Shown: positions 1 through 9,864, counted from the first letter of the stretch. The stretch is DNA of 43,608 nucleotides from Thermoplasmata archaeon (GCA_020696395.1 JAEHCN010000003.1:1-43608), one strand, 5' to 3'. Made by a program: numbers and translations. Notes: a model not told the origin generated them from the sequence alone.

Positions 1-2
1 CG

Positions 3-809
3 TTGGCCCAGGAACCGAAAGCTCTTCTGTTGGATGAGCCGACCGTCTACCTGGATATCAGCGGCCAGCTCGAGATAATGGATCTCGTGAAGAAGCTTAA
101 CAAGGAGCGGGCGCTGACGATTGTAGCGGTCCTCCACGACATCAATCTCGCAGCCAGATACTGCGACAGGATAGCGCTTCTCCACCAGGGGAGGTTGGAG
201 GCAATAGGCCCGCCGAGCGAAGTCTTGAATCCCGAGACGATACAGTCCGTGTACGGCGTCGATGTCGCTGTCAGGAGAGACCCATTCACACACGGCATAT
301 ACGTCATGCCCAAGTCGGTCGTCGCGCCCGCTCGGAAGAACGGGGCCCGTGTCCACGTTCTCTGTGGGGGCGGGTCAGGAGGACCGATACTAAGGCAGCT
401 TGTCGAGCACGGCTTCTCGTTGTCCTCCGGCGTTCTGAATGTCCTCGATTCGGACTACGAGTGTGCGGTAGACCTTCACATCCCTGTCGTCGCGGAGGTT
501 CCCTTCTCCCAGATTAGCGATGAGACAAATAGAGACAACCTGAGCAGAATCGACGACTCAAGGGCGGTCGTTGTGTCACGTTTTCCCGTCGGGCCTGGCA
601 ACTTCAAGAACCTAGAGGCCGCTAGATACGCGCTGGACACTGGCAAGAAGGTGTTCGTTATCTCGGGCCCCGGTTTGCCTTCCGTAGATTTCATAGGCGG
701 GCGAGCCGATGCCTACCTGCGAGAGATCATCAAAGCTGGCGCGGTGGAGGTGTTGTCGTTGGACGAACTCGCACGCCAGCTGGGAGCCGAGCTGGAGGCG
801 TTGAAGTGA
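3..809 (+). CDS. ABC transporter ATP-binding protein (FecE/BtuD-like), 5'-truncated by window edge, with a C-terminal Rossmann-like extension
   Basis: Begins just before the Walker B region (ALLLDEPTVYLDISGQLEIMDLV) and H-loop (VLHDINLAARYCDR); Walker A lies outside the window. The C-terminal ~150 aa (HVLCGGGSGGPILRQL...) are not part of the ATPase. Confidence 0.85.
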   Translation: MAQEPKALLLDEPTVYLDISGQLEIMDLVKKLNKERALTIVAVLHDINLAARYCDRIALLHQGRLEAIGPPSEVLNPETIQSVYGVDVAVRRDPFTHGIYVMPKSVVAPARKNGARVHVLCGGGSGGPILRQLVEHGFSLSSGVLNVLDSDYECAVDLHIPVVAEVPFSQISDETNRDNLSRIDDSRAVVVSRFPVGPGNFKNLEAARYALDTGKKVFVISGPGLPSVDFIGGRADAYLREIIKAGAVEVLSLDELARQLGAELEALK

Positions 810-1603
810 GAACCGAGCCGTTGCGTGACCTCAGGAAGAATACCGAGCTCCTCATCCTTGCCAGGCTACTAGAGGATCCATCAGTTAAGATGCGAGACGT
901 GGCCGCCGATCTGGATATCACGGTCCAGGCAGTAAGCCAGTATCTATCCTCCATGCGCAAGGCAGGCCTCGTCAAGGAGCAGAGAGGTAAGCTCAAGCCC
1001 ACGAGGAGAGGCATGCAGAATCTTCAGGAGCATTTCGGCTCGCTCAAGACCGAGGTTGACGCAGTGCTCAGGAGGATCATGGTGGTGGACACGTGCGTTG
1101 CCATCGCCGGGAAGAGCATTCAGAAGGGGGATAGGCTCGGCCTCCTGATGGAGGACGGCATGCTAATGGCCTATCCGAGGGGGAAGTCGAGCTCAAAGGG
1201 TGTCGCTCAGGAAGCCGCATCCGTTGGCGATGATGTGCTGGTCGGCAAGCTCGAAGGGATAGTCGACATGAAGCTCGGTACACTTCTGATCGTGGAAGCC
1301 CCCTCCGAGCACGACGGCGGGTCCAAGAAGGCAGATATCGACAGAGCGAAGCAGCAGATCGACCGCCTCTCCCCTGGCCTGATAGTGGCCGGAGACCTCG
1401 TCGGTTCGGCGCTGTTGGCGAAGGCGACCCAGGAGTTCTTCACAATCCACGCCCCGGTGGAATCAGCGATGAGCGCTCTCACACGAGGGGTAGATGTGGT
1501 GTTCTGTGGCACCCGCGAATCCGTGGACGGCATCCTCCTAGCGGTATCCACACTGAGAAAGGAGACCGGGTACTCGATTCGCTCGACATCAATCAGGGCC
1601 TGA
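806..1603 (+). CDS. Winged-helix/MarR-like transcriptional regulator with a C-terminal ligand-binding-like region
   Basis: N-terminal HTH (LLEDPSVKMRDVAADLDITVQAVSQYLSSMRKAGLV); overlaps the upstream stop codon. Confidence 0.7.
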   Translation: MRTEPLRDLRKNTELLILARLLEDPSVKMRDVAADLDITVQAVSQYLSSMRKAGLVKEQRGKLKPTRRGMQNLQEHFGSLKTEVDAVLRRIMVVDTCVAIAGKSIQKGDRLGLLMEDGMLMAYPRGKSSSKGVAQEAASVGDDVLVGKLEGIVDMKLGTLLIVEAPSEHDGGSKKADIDRAKQQIDRLSPGLIVAGDLVGSALLAKATQEFFTIHAPVESAMSALTRGVDVVFCGTRESVDGILLAVSTLRKETGYSIRSTSIRA

Positions 1604-1674
1604 TCCCTGGATTCTCCTCCTCGCGATTACTCAATGATTTATAGTGCCACCCCCTTTGTGTCAGAGGTGAGTTC

Positions 1675-2241
1675 GTGGAAGTGGCGGAGGCTATCGATTA
1701 CAGGAGGGCGCTGAGGGCTCTCGACACCCGTGTGATAGAAGACAACAAGGTCAACGCGTTGGTCGAGGCTGCGAGGCTATCTGCCTCATGCTTCAATAAC
1801 CAACCATGGCGATTTGTGTTCTGCACGAGCCCGGAGAGTGTGAACGTGCTCCGCACGGCGCTGCCGAAGGGAAATGCGTGGGCCACTCGCGCCCCCATGA
1901 TAGTCGTCGTCTCTGCTGCGGAGAAGGACGACTGCCAGCTCGGCGAACGTCGGGACTACTTTTTGTTCGACTGTGGATTATCCGTGGGACAGATGCTCCT
2001 TCGGGCGACGGAACTGGGTTTCGTCGCACATCCGATAGCTGGGTACGACTCCGTGAAAGTGAGAGCCGCTCTCGGCATACCGGAAGAATATGTGGTGATT
2101 ACCCTGATCATCTGCGGATACCACGGTCAGGACGACTCGCTCCTTTCGGACAAACAGAAGGCGGTGGAGGCGGTTCGTCCGGAGAGAAAGCCGATACCTG
2201 ACAACATCTACAGGGATTCCTGGAACAGGCCTTTCGAGTGA
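1675..2241 (+). CDS. Nitroreductase family protein
   Basis: YRRALRALDTRVIEDNKVNALVEAARLSASCFNNQPWRF matches the nitroreductase FMN-binding N-terminal pattern; the ATG is not visible at the reported start, so it may be an alternative start. Confidence 0.85.
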   Translation: MEVAEAIDYRRALRALDTRVIEDNKVNALVEAARLSASCFNNQPWRFVFCTSPESVNVLRTALPKGNAWATRAPMIVVVSAAEKDDCQLGERRDYFLFDCGLSVGQMLLRATELGFVAHPIAGYDSVKVRAALGIPEEYVVITLIICGYHGQDDSLLSDKQKAVEAVRPERKPIPDNIYRDSWNRPFE

Positions 2242-2334
2242 ATGGCATACTCCTCGCCTGCTCCGGCGTGGCAATCATCGAGAAGACATATATCCCGCCT
2301 CTGACCATCAGGAGTTCGTCAGCGTGGGATCATC

Positions 2335-3270
2335 ATGATCAGGTGCTACGTCTCAGAGCATGGGGTGCTCAAGGAGGTCGACAAGACCCGCATGGGGGAC
2401 TCGGTCTGGATAGACCTTGTCGCTCCCGGTCCCGATGAGGCCGAAATGCTGAGCAGGGAGTTCGAGATCGATCTGCAGGACATCGCTGACTCACTAGATC
2501 CGAACGAGCGGCCAAGGGTGGAGATAGCCGAGGAATATGACTTCCTAATCCTGAGGAATCTGCTTACTGACAGCGCGAACGAAGATAGGATTGACACGAT
2601 CCCGATCGGGATAATCCTGACTTCTCAGCATGTCATCACGATAAGGATTGGAGCAACATTCGCAGGGAGCGAGGTCACTGCGGATTTGAAGCGTCGTCCC
2701 CCATTGGACACGAAAGAGGACGTATTCGTGGCCGTGGTCCGTCGGGTTATTCGTGACATGGAGCGCAAGATTCGGCCAGTCGAACGGAGGATAGCCCACA
2801 TACAGGGGACGATTCTCACCGCAAGGAGGCGCGACGTAGCCGAGGGCGCATTTGCCCTGAGCAACAGCCTCATTCTTCTGAACACCGCCCTCCTGTCCGA
2901 CTTGAACGCGATATCTATGTTGCCCAAGATTAGAAACCTTCAGATGATGAAGGAGAAGATGGACATCATGGAAGACATCGAGAACGATGTCGCACAGCTC
3001 TACGAAATGACGACGATATACCGTGAGATAATGTCGAACATCCTGAACGCCTACGAGTTCGCCGAGTCGAACCAGCTCTCGACAATTATGAAGACCCTGA
3101 CATCCATCAGCCTCATACTCATACTGCCGACGCTCCTCGCAAGCCTTTACGGAATGAATGTGGCTCTCCCGTTCGAGGGTGACCCATACGCGTTCTGGAT
3201 AGTCATAGGTCTCTCTGCGATCGCCGTCGCTGGTCTTTGGGTCGTTCTGAGACTCAAGCACATATTGTGA
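2335..3270 (+). CDS. corA: CorA family magnesium/divalent cation transporter
   Basis: C-terminal two-TM region with the GMN signature (LASLYGMNVALPFEG). Confidence 0.95.
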   Translation: MIRCYVSEHGVLKEVDKTRMGDSVWIDLVAPGPDEAEMLSREFEIDLQDIADSLDPNERPRVEIAEEYDFLILRNLLTDSANEDRIDTIPIGIILTSQHVITIRIGATFAGSEVTADLKRRPPLDTKEDVFVAVVRRVIRDMERKIRPVERRIAHIQGTILTARRRDVAEGAFALSNSLILLNTALLSDLNAISMLPKIRNLQMMKEKMDIMEDIENDVAQLYEMTTIYREIMSNILNAYEFAESNQLSTIMKTLTSISLILILPTLLASLYGMNVALPFEGDPYAFWIVIGLSAIAVAGLWVVLRLKHIL

Positions 3271-3438
3271 TATTGCCCCCGCCCGTCACGTCAGCAGGTA
3301 TCTGGATTCAAAGGGGACCTCGCGAAAGTTCTTGACGGACGTAAGACAGTCTCCCTCTTCAGGGAGCGTGCTAGCGACTGGGTTCTGGGTAGCAGTACTA
3401 ATTATAGGTCTCGACCTCCTATATGGGACCGTTCACTC

Positions 3439-3729
3439 ATGATATACGTGGTCGACATAGCGTTGGGCGCACTCCTGGGGGCATCTATCTTCCTCCTTAT
3501 CCTAGCAGTGGTTTCCCACAGACGCAGCGGTCTGCTACCGCTACTACTCGTCAGCATCGGCCTCGGGGTCCATGCGTCCTTCACACTCGTCGTCCTGGTC
3601 GTTGGGCATTTCACGGAGTCTCTGTCGAATGTCGACGGTTACCAACTACTAGCGTTGGATGCCGCTGTATTCGTGGTTGTCCTTCTGGTTGGTACTCTTG
3701 GAGGTAGAGCGGTTGCAGGATCCTCTTGA
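3439..3729 (+). CDS. Small three-TM membrane protein
   Basis: 96 aa, three hydrophobic segments, overlaps the start of the downstream wHTH gene. Confidence 0.6.
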   Translation: MIYVVDIALGALLGASIFLLILAVVSHRRSGLLPLLLVSIGLGVHASFTLVVLVVGHFTESLSNVDGYQLLALDAAVFVVVLLVGTLGGRAVAGSS

Positions 3730-4237
3730 CCTGGAGAACAGGAAGAGAATATTCGAGTGCGTCAGGCAAAGCCCTGGTCTTCACTTCCGGGAGATCCAGC
3801 GCCGGACGAGCCTCCCTATAGGCGTGCTCGAGTATCACCTCAATTATCTTGTTCTGAGGGGACTTCTCTCTCTCGAGAAGCAAGATAATTTCTCGAGATA
3901 CTATCCAGAGGGTCAGCTGAGCAGCGACAAGCAGCGGATTCTATCGGCGTTGAGACAGGAGATTCCGCGGGGGGTGATCCTCTACCTGCTTGGGAACCCT
4001 GGGGCTACGCATGGCGAAATCCTGTCCAACTTCACGGTCTCTGGGGGCACGCTGTCGTATCACTTGAAGAAGCTGACCAGCAAGGGAATCGTCAAGGTGG
4101 AGAAGAAGGGTAGGGAGTCTCGCTTGACCGTCATCGACCCTGACAAGGTCGCGGACCTTCTGATCGTCTACAGAAGGACTTTCTTCGATCGGTTGGTTGA
4201 CGAGTTCGTTGCCAGGTACGTAGAGGGTGGCAGGTAG
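3713..4237 (+). CDS. Tandem winged-helix transcriptional regulator
   Basis: Two wHTH-like segments (GLHFREIQRRTSLPIGVLEYHLNYL and GATHGEILSNFTVSGGTLSYHLKKL). A TTG start at 3713 is preferred because GGAGGT lies upstream; the ORF track opens at 3659. Confidence 0.8.
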   Translation: MQDPLDLENRKRIFECVRQSPGLHFREIQRRTSLPIGVLEYHLNYLVLRGLLSLEKQDNFSRYYPEGQLSSDKQRILSALRQEIPRGVILYLLGNPGATHGEILSNFTVSGGTLSYHLKKLTSKGIVKVEKKGRESRLTVIDPDKVADLLIVYRRTFFDRLVDEFVARYVEGGR

Positions 4238-4248
4238 ACAGCGCCGAA

Positions 4249-5481
4249 TCAGGTCCTCTTTCTGTAGTACCGGTTCTTCTCGAGGTTGACGATGTCTGTC
4301 GGGTCCTCGTCGCTCTTTCTGCGCGCGACCGCGTATGCTCCGACGGTACCGATTGCGACGACCCCTATGACCACGCCTATCACGACGGATTCGCCGGATG
4401 TTCCTACCGGGATGATGTCACCAGGAATCTCTGCCTGCCCTCCCCCGATTGGATAGAGCCCCAGACTGGGGTCGTGCATCACGCTCACGGTCGTATCGTT
4501 GTAAGGTGTGGACAAGTACACTCTTAGCGATTCGCCATCCGTCCTGTACAGAGTCGCGATATCAACAAGCTCGTCCTCGTCGCCGGTCCAGCCTATCTCC
4601 GCCTGGCTTGCCCATCCGAAGAAGCTCTCATCTTCGCCCTCCTCGACAAAGGTGAAGAGCTGCTTGAAGCCGTTGCGCGGAGTGAACTTGTGAACTATCT
4701 GGACGTTTCCATCAGTCTCGTTCTCGTAGGGGTCGCTCTCCGTCACAACATCGTCCTGGTATCCATGGAACGTGTACTGCTCCGGCATCGATGTCGGCGA
4801 GAAAGTGTAATCATCCATCATCATGAGGCCAATGTCGATCGCCAGGTCCTCGGCGTAGATCGCTTTGTTTATATCGATCGATATGTCGAACTTGAGTTCC
4901 GTGGACCCGTTCACGTCATAGTCTGGGGAATCCTGGACATCATTGTAGTGTGCCGAGTAGTTGTCGCTCGTCACGATGAAGCTCACCCTGGCCTGCGCCC
5001 AGTCCTCGATGATCTCTATCCCCGGCGTCCCTGAGTCCGCGGGTCGGTCATTCTCGAAAGATGCTATCCGCCTGTTCATGTTTAGAGACGCGGTCATGTC
5101 CATGGTGACAGTCTCTCCCATATCGGCGTCAGTCTCATGTGCGACGCCGGAGAAGGTCCAAGTCGCATGTTCAAAGGACGCGCGGTATGGGACATCTTCT
5201 ATCACGAGCATGCCATCTTCGGTGGCATTGTATCCAAAGACCGCTGACATCACCAAACCGTATCCCAGTGAATCCTCCTGGTCAGGGGGAATTATCATCG
5301 CGGCAGGGAAGATCTTCGATATGGCGATGTCCATGTCGCCAGTCTCTATTACCACGGCCTCCGCAGTTTCAGCATACGAAATAGTCTGGTCTTGAGCGGA
5401 GGCTCCACCAGGCGTAGCGATGAATCCTGCCAGAAACGACGTGCAAACCAGCAGGGCGAGCAGATTCCGTGCTTTTGGCAT
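4249..5481 (-). CDS. Secreted/membrane-anchored protein of unknown function
   Basis: N-terminal signal peptide (NLLALLVCTSFLAGFIATPGGASA), C-terminal TM (VVIGVVIGVVAIGTVGAYAVARRK). Confidence 0.75.
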   Translation of the reverse strand: MPKARNLLALLVCTSFLAGFIATPGGASAQDQTISYAETAEAVVIETGDMDIAISKIFPAAMIIPPDQEDSLGYGLVMSAVFGYNATEDGMLVIEDVPYRASFEHATWTFSGVAHETDADMGETVTMDMTASLNMNRRIASFENDRPADSGTPGIEIIEDWAQARVSFIVTSDNYSAHYNDVQDSPDYDVNGSTELKFDISIDINKAIYAEDLAIDIGLMMMDDYTFSPTSMPEQYTFHGYQDDVVTESDPYENETDGNVQIVHKFTPRNGFKQLFTFVEEGEDESFFGWASQAEIGWTGDEDELVDIATLYRTDGESLRVYLSTPYNDTTVSVMHDPSLGLYPIGGGQAEIPGDIIPVGTSGESVVIGVVIGVVAIGTVGAYAVARRKSDEDPTDIVNLEKNRYYRKRT

Positions 5482-5810
5482 GCCTGGTACTCAATCACAC
5501 TTGTCTTTATTAAGCCATTTGGTACACACGTAGAACTGGAAGAGGTTGCTGCGACATGCTGTCCTACCGGGGCTTCCCGTACCGTCAGTATGCTCAAAGT
5601 ATGCTCAATCCGAGCCAGATGGAAAGCGAAATCGTGTTCGAGGCCTAAGAATCTCCTCCCTCAAGCGAATGTCAAAGGTGGAACCGCAGCCCATGCATGG
5701 CTGGCCTGAACAATTGTCAGTAAAATGCTATATAACGCAGTTACGACATAGAACAAAAGGGCTGCCCTCTGGTAGCTTCAAAGCGAAAAGATAGGGGAGG
5801 CTTAGAGAAC

Positions 5811-6596
5811 ATGAGATACAAAAGAGCATGGGCTATGGTGACAGTCACGCTGCTGGGTCTTCTGCCAGGGGCGTTGATTGTCGGTGGAGCGGAGGAACCA
5901 TCCGTCCCGATTCCCGTCACGCCGGCGGACAGCGAAGGATACGCGGTCTTCTTCGCTGACAACATGGCATTTGCGCCGCAGTGGCGAACGGGGAACCAGG
6001 TGAGGATCGAAGCGATGGTTCTCAAGGCTGGGGACTTCAACGGAGATGGCGTGACTAACGCCTCTGACATCCCACTGGACGTCAGTCTCGGGCTGACGCA
6101 GGCTGAATTGACAGCCAACCCGGATCTCATTCTTGGGACGTACATGGTGTCAGTCCCTGAGATATGGGTGACTATGTCTGGGCCTGGCGGAACGTACGAG
6201 TTCTACTCGTACTTCGCCGATGGCACGGCCGATGACACGGACACGGTTGGCAGGGAGATAAACAAGGCAGGACACCTGATCTACGGGTTCCTGTGGGACA
6301 CCACTGGCGTCGACCCTGGAGTGTACAAGGTGTCCGTCTCGATACCCGCTGAGTACGATGTGGTCATGGCGATCGAGCACCTGACCCTAGAGGAGGAAGC
6401 CGAACCGATAGGGTTCATCGAAGTTCCCGCCGCTGGAGCGGAACCCGTGTCTGGCACCGGAGGAGTAGCCGACGCTACGAACGAGGCGTTCATCTACCTC
6501 GGGGCGATAGTTGAACGCGGCTCGGGCGGCGGCGGTGGCAACGGAAACGGCGGCGGCGGAAACGGCGGCGGCGGAAACGGCGGCGGAAGGAAGTAA
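5811..6596 (+). CDS. Secreted protein with Gly/Asn-rich C-terminal tail (paralog 1)
   Basis: Signal peptide, conserved FFADNMAFAPQWRTGNQVRIEAMV, tail GSGGGGGNGNGGGGNGGGGNGGGRK. Upstream TATA-like GCTATATAACG. Confidence 0.8.
   Translation: MRYKRAWAMVTVTLLGLLPGALIVGGAEEPSVPIPVTPADSEGYAVFFADNMAFAPQWRTGNQVRIEAMVLKAGDFNGDGVTNASDIPLDVSLGLTQAELTANPDLILGTYMVSVPEIWVTMSGPGGTYEFYSYFADGTADDTDTVGREINKAGHLIYGFLWDTTGVDPGVYKVSVSIPAEYDVVMAIEHLTLEEEAEPIGFIEVPAAGAEPVSGTGGVADATNEAFIYLGAIVERGSGGGGGNGNGGGGNGGGGNGGGRK
6543..6583 (+). repeat. 15-nt in-frame tandem repeat GGAAACGGCGGCGGC (about 2.7 copies) encoding the Gly/Asn tail
   Basis: Read directly from sequence. Confidence 0.9.
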
Positions 6597-6756
6597 GCGG
6601 AGTTGCCAGGCTGCCACGAAACCTCTTCAGCAAACCCTTTGACAGTTTTTCCCTCGCAATGATTAAGTGGAAAAACTAGAAGGGGTTTCTTGCCTGCGCC
6701 ACTCCGCATGAATCGCTATACTGGTCTACAGGCCGGATCTCATTCTTGGGACGTAC

Positions 6757-7188
6757 ATGGTGTCAGTCCCTGAGATCTGGGTGACTATGTCTGGGCCTGG
6801 CGGAACGTACGAGTTCTACTCGTACTTCGCCGATGGCACGGCCGATGACACGGACACGGTTGGCAGGGAGATAAACAAGGCAGGACACCTGATCTACGGG
6901 TTCCTGTGGGGCACCACTGGCGTCGACCCGGGAGTGTACAAGGTGTCCGTCTCGATACCCGCTGAGTACGATGTGGTCATGGCCGTCGAGAGCTTGACCG
7001 TCGAGGAGGATGCGGACCCTGCCGGGTTCGTCGAAGTGCTTGCTGCCGGATCAGAACCGGTATCCGGAACCGGCGGAGTGGTCGACACCACAAACGAGGC
7101 GTTCATCTACCTCGGGGCGATAGTTGAACGCGGTTCGGGCGGCGGCGGTGGCAATGGCGGCAACGGTAGCCACGGTGGGAAGAAGTAG
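6757..7188 (+). pseudogene. 5'-truncated duplicate of the 5811-6596 gene (paralog 2, no signal peptide)
   Basis: 6733-6983 matches 6120-6370 with 3 mismatches; first ATG corresponds to an internal Met of paralog 1; in-frame TGA at 6709-6711. Confidence 0.7.
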
Positions 7189-7358
7189 AGCATCATCCTG
7201 ACGGGGTCGCCACGTCCGGTATCGAAACAATATGAAAACCCCTTACCTTCTCTTTGTGCTCGTTCGGTTGCTCTAGAATCCAAGGATTGAATCAAAACAT
7301 TGGCATGCTCACGACCTCCTCCTGGAGCATCGGTGAGCATGCCGATTTGCGTTTGTCC

Positions 7359-8213
7359 TCAGGGGGCGAGGTCCGGAACGGTGTCTATCTCCCCTTCGAC
7401 CTCTGTCAATTGGTCGTCCCATGCGATCTCAGTCACAAGTTCGTCCTCAAGGTCAATGATAGAGTCCAGGTCCTCGAGATCGGCTATGTCTGCTTCTGTC
7501 CAAACCACGACCGATATCGCTATGGAGTCTCCGTCGTCGTATGCCGCGTCGTCTCCGGACAGCGTCGGAATCTTCACAGTTACGATGTACCCTTCCGAGA
7601 ATGCATAGTCATCCTCGGGGTCAATCGTGATAGAGATATCACCCTCGCTGGTCGATCTGGTCACCTTGGCCTCTGGCGTCAGTGTCATTACCTCGTCGAT
7701 TCCAGGGACTGTAGGCAATGTCAGCTGTCCGAGTGTCATGCCTTCCCAGTCGTCTCTGGCGTCGGAATCGACTATCTCCACATTCAGGACATACACGAAC
7801 TTAGCGTAGTGAAGCGGGCAATCTACCTCTGCGTACAGATGGTCACCCTTGACTTTGAGATTCATGGTCCTGTTTGCAAGCAAGTCGGTCCCTACTACTT
7901 CGCCTGTGACGTCGTCGATGACCGGCTCTTCCAGGTAGGCCTTCTCCGATTTGAAGATGACTTGCTCCGTTATCGGAGGTCCTGATTCCCCGGGCATTGC
8001 CACTGAATACAGCGCTGAAACGCTCAGCATCGCGCACACGGCTACGGCTCCAAGAAGAAGCCCTTTCTTCCTCGAAGGCCGGCTAGTCTCTTGGCCGGTG
8101 ACTCGCCCGGCCAACTCACTCTCGAACTCCCTTTCCAACTTCTCACCTTCTTTCGTCGAGGCGTCGCCCAGAGGGACCGTTCGCCTCCCTGGGGCGCTTC
8201 GTGATGCCCGCAA
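7359..8213 (-). CDS. Single-pass exported protein of unknown function
   Basis: Cytoplasmic N-terminus, TM (KKGLLLGAVAVCAMLSVSALYSVAM), acidic extracellular beta-rich region. Confidence 0.7.
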   Translation of the reverse strand: MRASRSAPGRRTVPLGDASTKEGEKLEREFESELAGRVTGQETSRPSRKKGLLLGAVAVCAMLSVSALYSVAMPGESGPPITEQVIFKSEKAYLEEPVIDDVTGEVVGTDLLANRTMNLKVKGDHLYAEVDCPLHYAKFVYVLNVEIVDSDARDDWEGMTLGQLTLPTVPGIDEVMTLTPEAKVTRSTSEGDISITIDPEDDYAFSEGYIVTVKIPTLSGDDAAYDDGDSIAISVVVWTEADIADLEDLDSIIDLEDELVTEIAWDDQLTEVEGEIDTVPDLAP

Positions 8214-8412
8214 CTGCGCTGGCGGTCAGAAGGAGTCCGATCGAGCAGTCTCTTACCTCTGTCCGCCTCTCAACTTGCGTCGAAAGCCCACCCGGTTAAG
8301 GCATCTATACGCGTTGTGGTACAAATTTCAAAGAATGGGACGAAAATAAAACTGTTAACTGAATTGGTCAATGGTTCTTCCGAGGAATAAGTGAAACCCT
8401 CGATGCGACGCC

Positions 8413-9702
8413 TCATTTCTTCCTTCTTGCCAGGTCGTCCAAGGCCGAGAGGAGACTCAGCACCTCGGCCTTCGAGTTGTAATGTACAAATGTGGCGCGC
8501 AACATAGTCTTCTTCTTGTATATCGCCGGGACGCGCGAGTAGTAGTCCTCCGCGCCCACAGCCAGCCGGTACCTGTCCCAGAGCTTCTTGGAGAGCGCGC
8601 GATCCGGGTAACCGCGCAGGTTGAACGAGAACGTAGGGTCCCTTTCCCACTCCTTGCTAACGTTCGAAGGACCGTAGAGTCGCAATCCAGGGATGTCGTT
8701 CAGTCCGGGGGTCTTTCCCTTTCCGTGAAGCGCGATGTCCATGAGTTCCTTCTCGTACCTCTCGATCGTCTTGAAAGCCTGTATGAGCCTCGTCCTGCGC
8801 GCCTTACCCGGCTTCGGAGGGCGCTTGGTGGACGGTCTTCCGACCCAAGCGAGATAATCGATGGCTCCGGAGATCGCAGCGAACATTGCCTGGTCCCTCG
8901 TCCCCTGCTCCCACTTCTCCGGGCCGCGCTTGGGGGATGGCAAAACCTTGTATGGCGACAGCTTCCTGATGTGCTCCGGCTTCGCATACATGAAACTCCC
9001 ATGTCGCGAGAACAGCTTGTATCCAGAGAACACGAGGAAGTCGCATCCGATCCTTCTCACATCCACAAGCTCGTGAGGGACATGGTGTACGGCGTCAATG
9101 ATGAAATACGCTTTCGCGTCGCGGGCGATCTTGCCGATCTCCGCGAGATTCGTCCTCGTGCCAAGGACGTTCGAGGCAGCAGAGACGGTAACCACCTTCG
9201 TGTTCCTGTCTACAAGTTCCTGTACGGCGCCTGGGTCCAGCATCCCCGTGTCTTTGTCGAACTCGGCGAACCTGAGCTCCTTTATCTCCAGGTTCGAGCC
9301 AAGCTCGACCCAGGGGTTGATGTTCGTGTAGTGCTCGTATCCTGTGGTCACTACGTTCTCGCTACCTGTGAACTCTCTTCCGAAAGCGTAACTGAGGCCG
9401 AACAGAAGGCTGGTGGCCGACTCCCCAGATATGATCGTGCCGGCCCCCTCGGCGTTCAGAAGGTCTGCTACGGCCATCCTGCCTTCCCGTATGGTCTCCC
9501 CCGCTCCTTCCGACTCCGGGAACAGGTTGCCGACGTTGGCGCTCCAGTTGACTCTAGCATCGTACTCTCTGTCAGCAGCGCGCCTCGTCACCAGCGTGCC
9601 TGCCCCATTGTCCAGAAAAGCCCGTCTTCGCCCTGCAGGGTCTGCGCTCACTGCGGGGAACTGTCTGCGGATTCCTGCGAGAAACTTGGAGTCGATCCTC
9701 AT
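8413..9702 (-). CDS. Class V aminotransferase / cysteine desulfurase-like PLP enzyme
   Basis: FLDNGAGTLVT, IIDAVHHVPHELVDVRRIGCDFLVFSGYKLFSRHGSFMY (PLP lysine motif), GTRDQAMFAAISGAIDYL. Confidence 0.92.
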   Translation of the reverse strand: MRIDSKFLAGIRRQFPAVSADPAGRRRAFLDNGAGTLVTRRAADREYDARVNWSANVGNLFPESEGAGETIREGRMAVADLLNAEGAGTIISGESATSLLFGLSYAFGREFTGSENVVTTGYEHYTNINPWVELGSNLEIKELRFAEFDKDTGMLDPGAVQELVDRNTKVVTVSAASNVLGTRTNLAEIGKIARDAKAYFIIDAVHHVPHELVDVRRIGCDFLVFSGYKLFSRHGSFMYAKPEHIRKLSPYKVLPSPKRGPEKWEQGTRDQAMFAAISGAIDYLAWVGRPSTKRPPKPGKARRTRLIQAFKTIERYEKELMDIALHGKGKTPGLNDIPGLRLYGPSNVSKEWERDPTFSFNLRGYPDRALSKKLWDRYRLAVGAEDYYSRVPAIYKKKTMLRATFVHYNSKAEVLSLLSALDDLARRKK

Positions 9703-9740
9703 GGCGTGTGGATATGACGACGTACTTGATAAAAATTGAC

Positions 9741-9775
9741 ACCGAGATTCTCGGTCTCGACACTAGAAATCGAGA
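9741..9775. promoter_or_regulatory. Two adjacent palindromes upstream of the aminotransferase TATA-like element
   Basis: ACCGAGATTCTCGGT (9741-9755) and TCTCGA-N9-TCGAGA (9755-9775). Confidence 0.5.
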
Positions 9776-9864
9776 ATTGAAGGGGTTTTTGGTGGGCAGG
9801 AGAGCCGCCGAACACTAAGGTAACTATGGGGGAGACCTTGTGCATCCCAATGCTTGGGTTACGG

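Noticed and set aside
2545-3261. 238-aa minus-strand ORF opposite corA
   Set aside because: Shadow ORF over a clear CorA with GMN motif.
6543-6583. CRISPR or regulatory tandem repeat
   Set aside because: It is a coding 15-nt Gly/Asn repeat with no spacers.
8482-9717. 411-aa plus-strand ORF opposite the aminotransferase
   Set aside because: Antisense to a well-supported PLP enzyme; Arg/Val/Leu-rich composition typical of shadow ORFs in GC-rich DNA.
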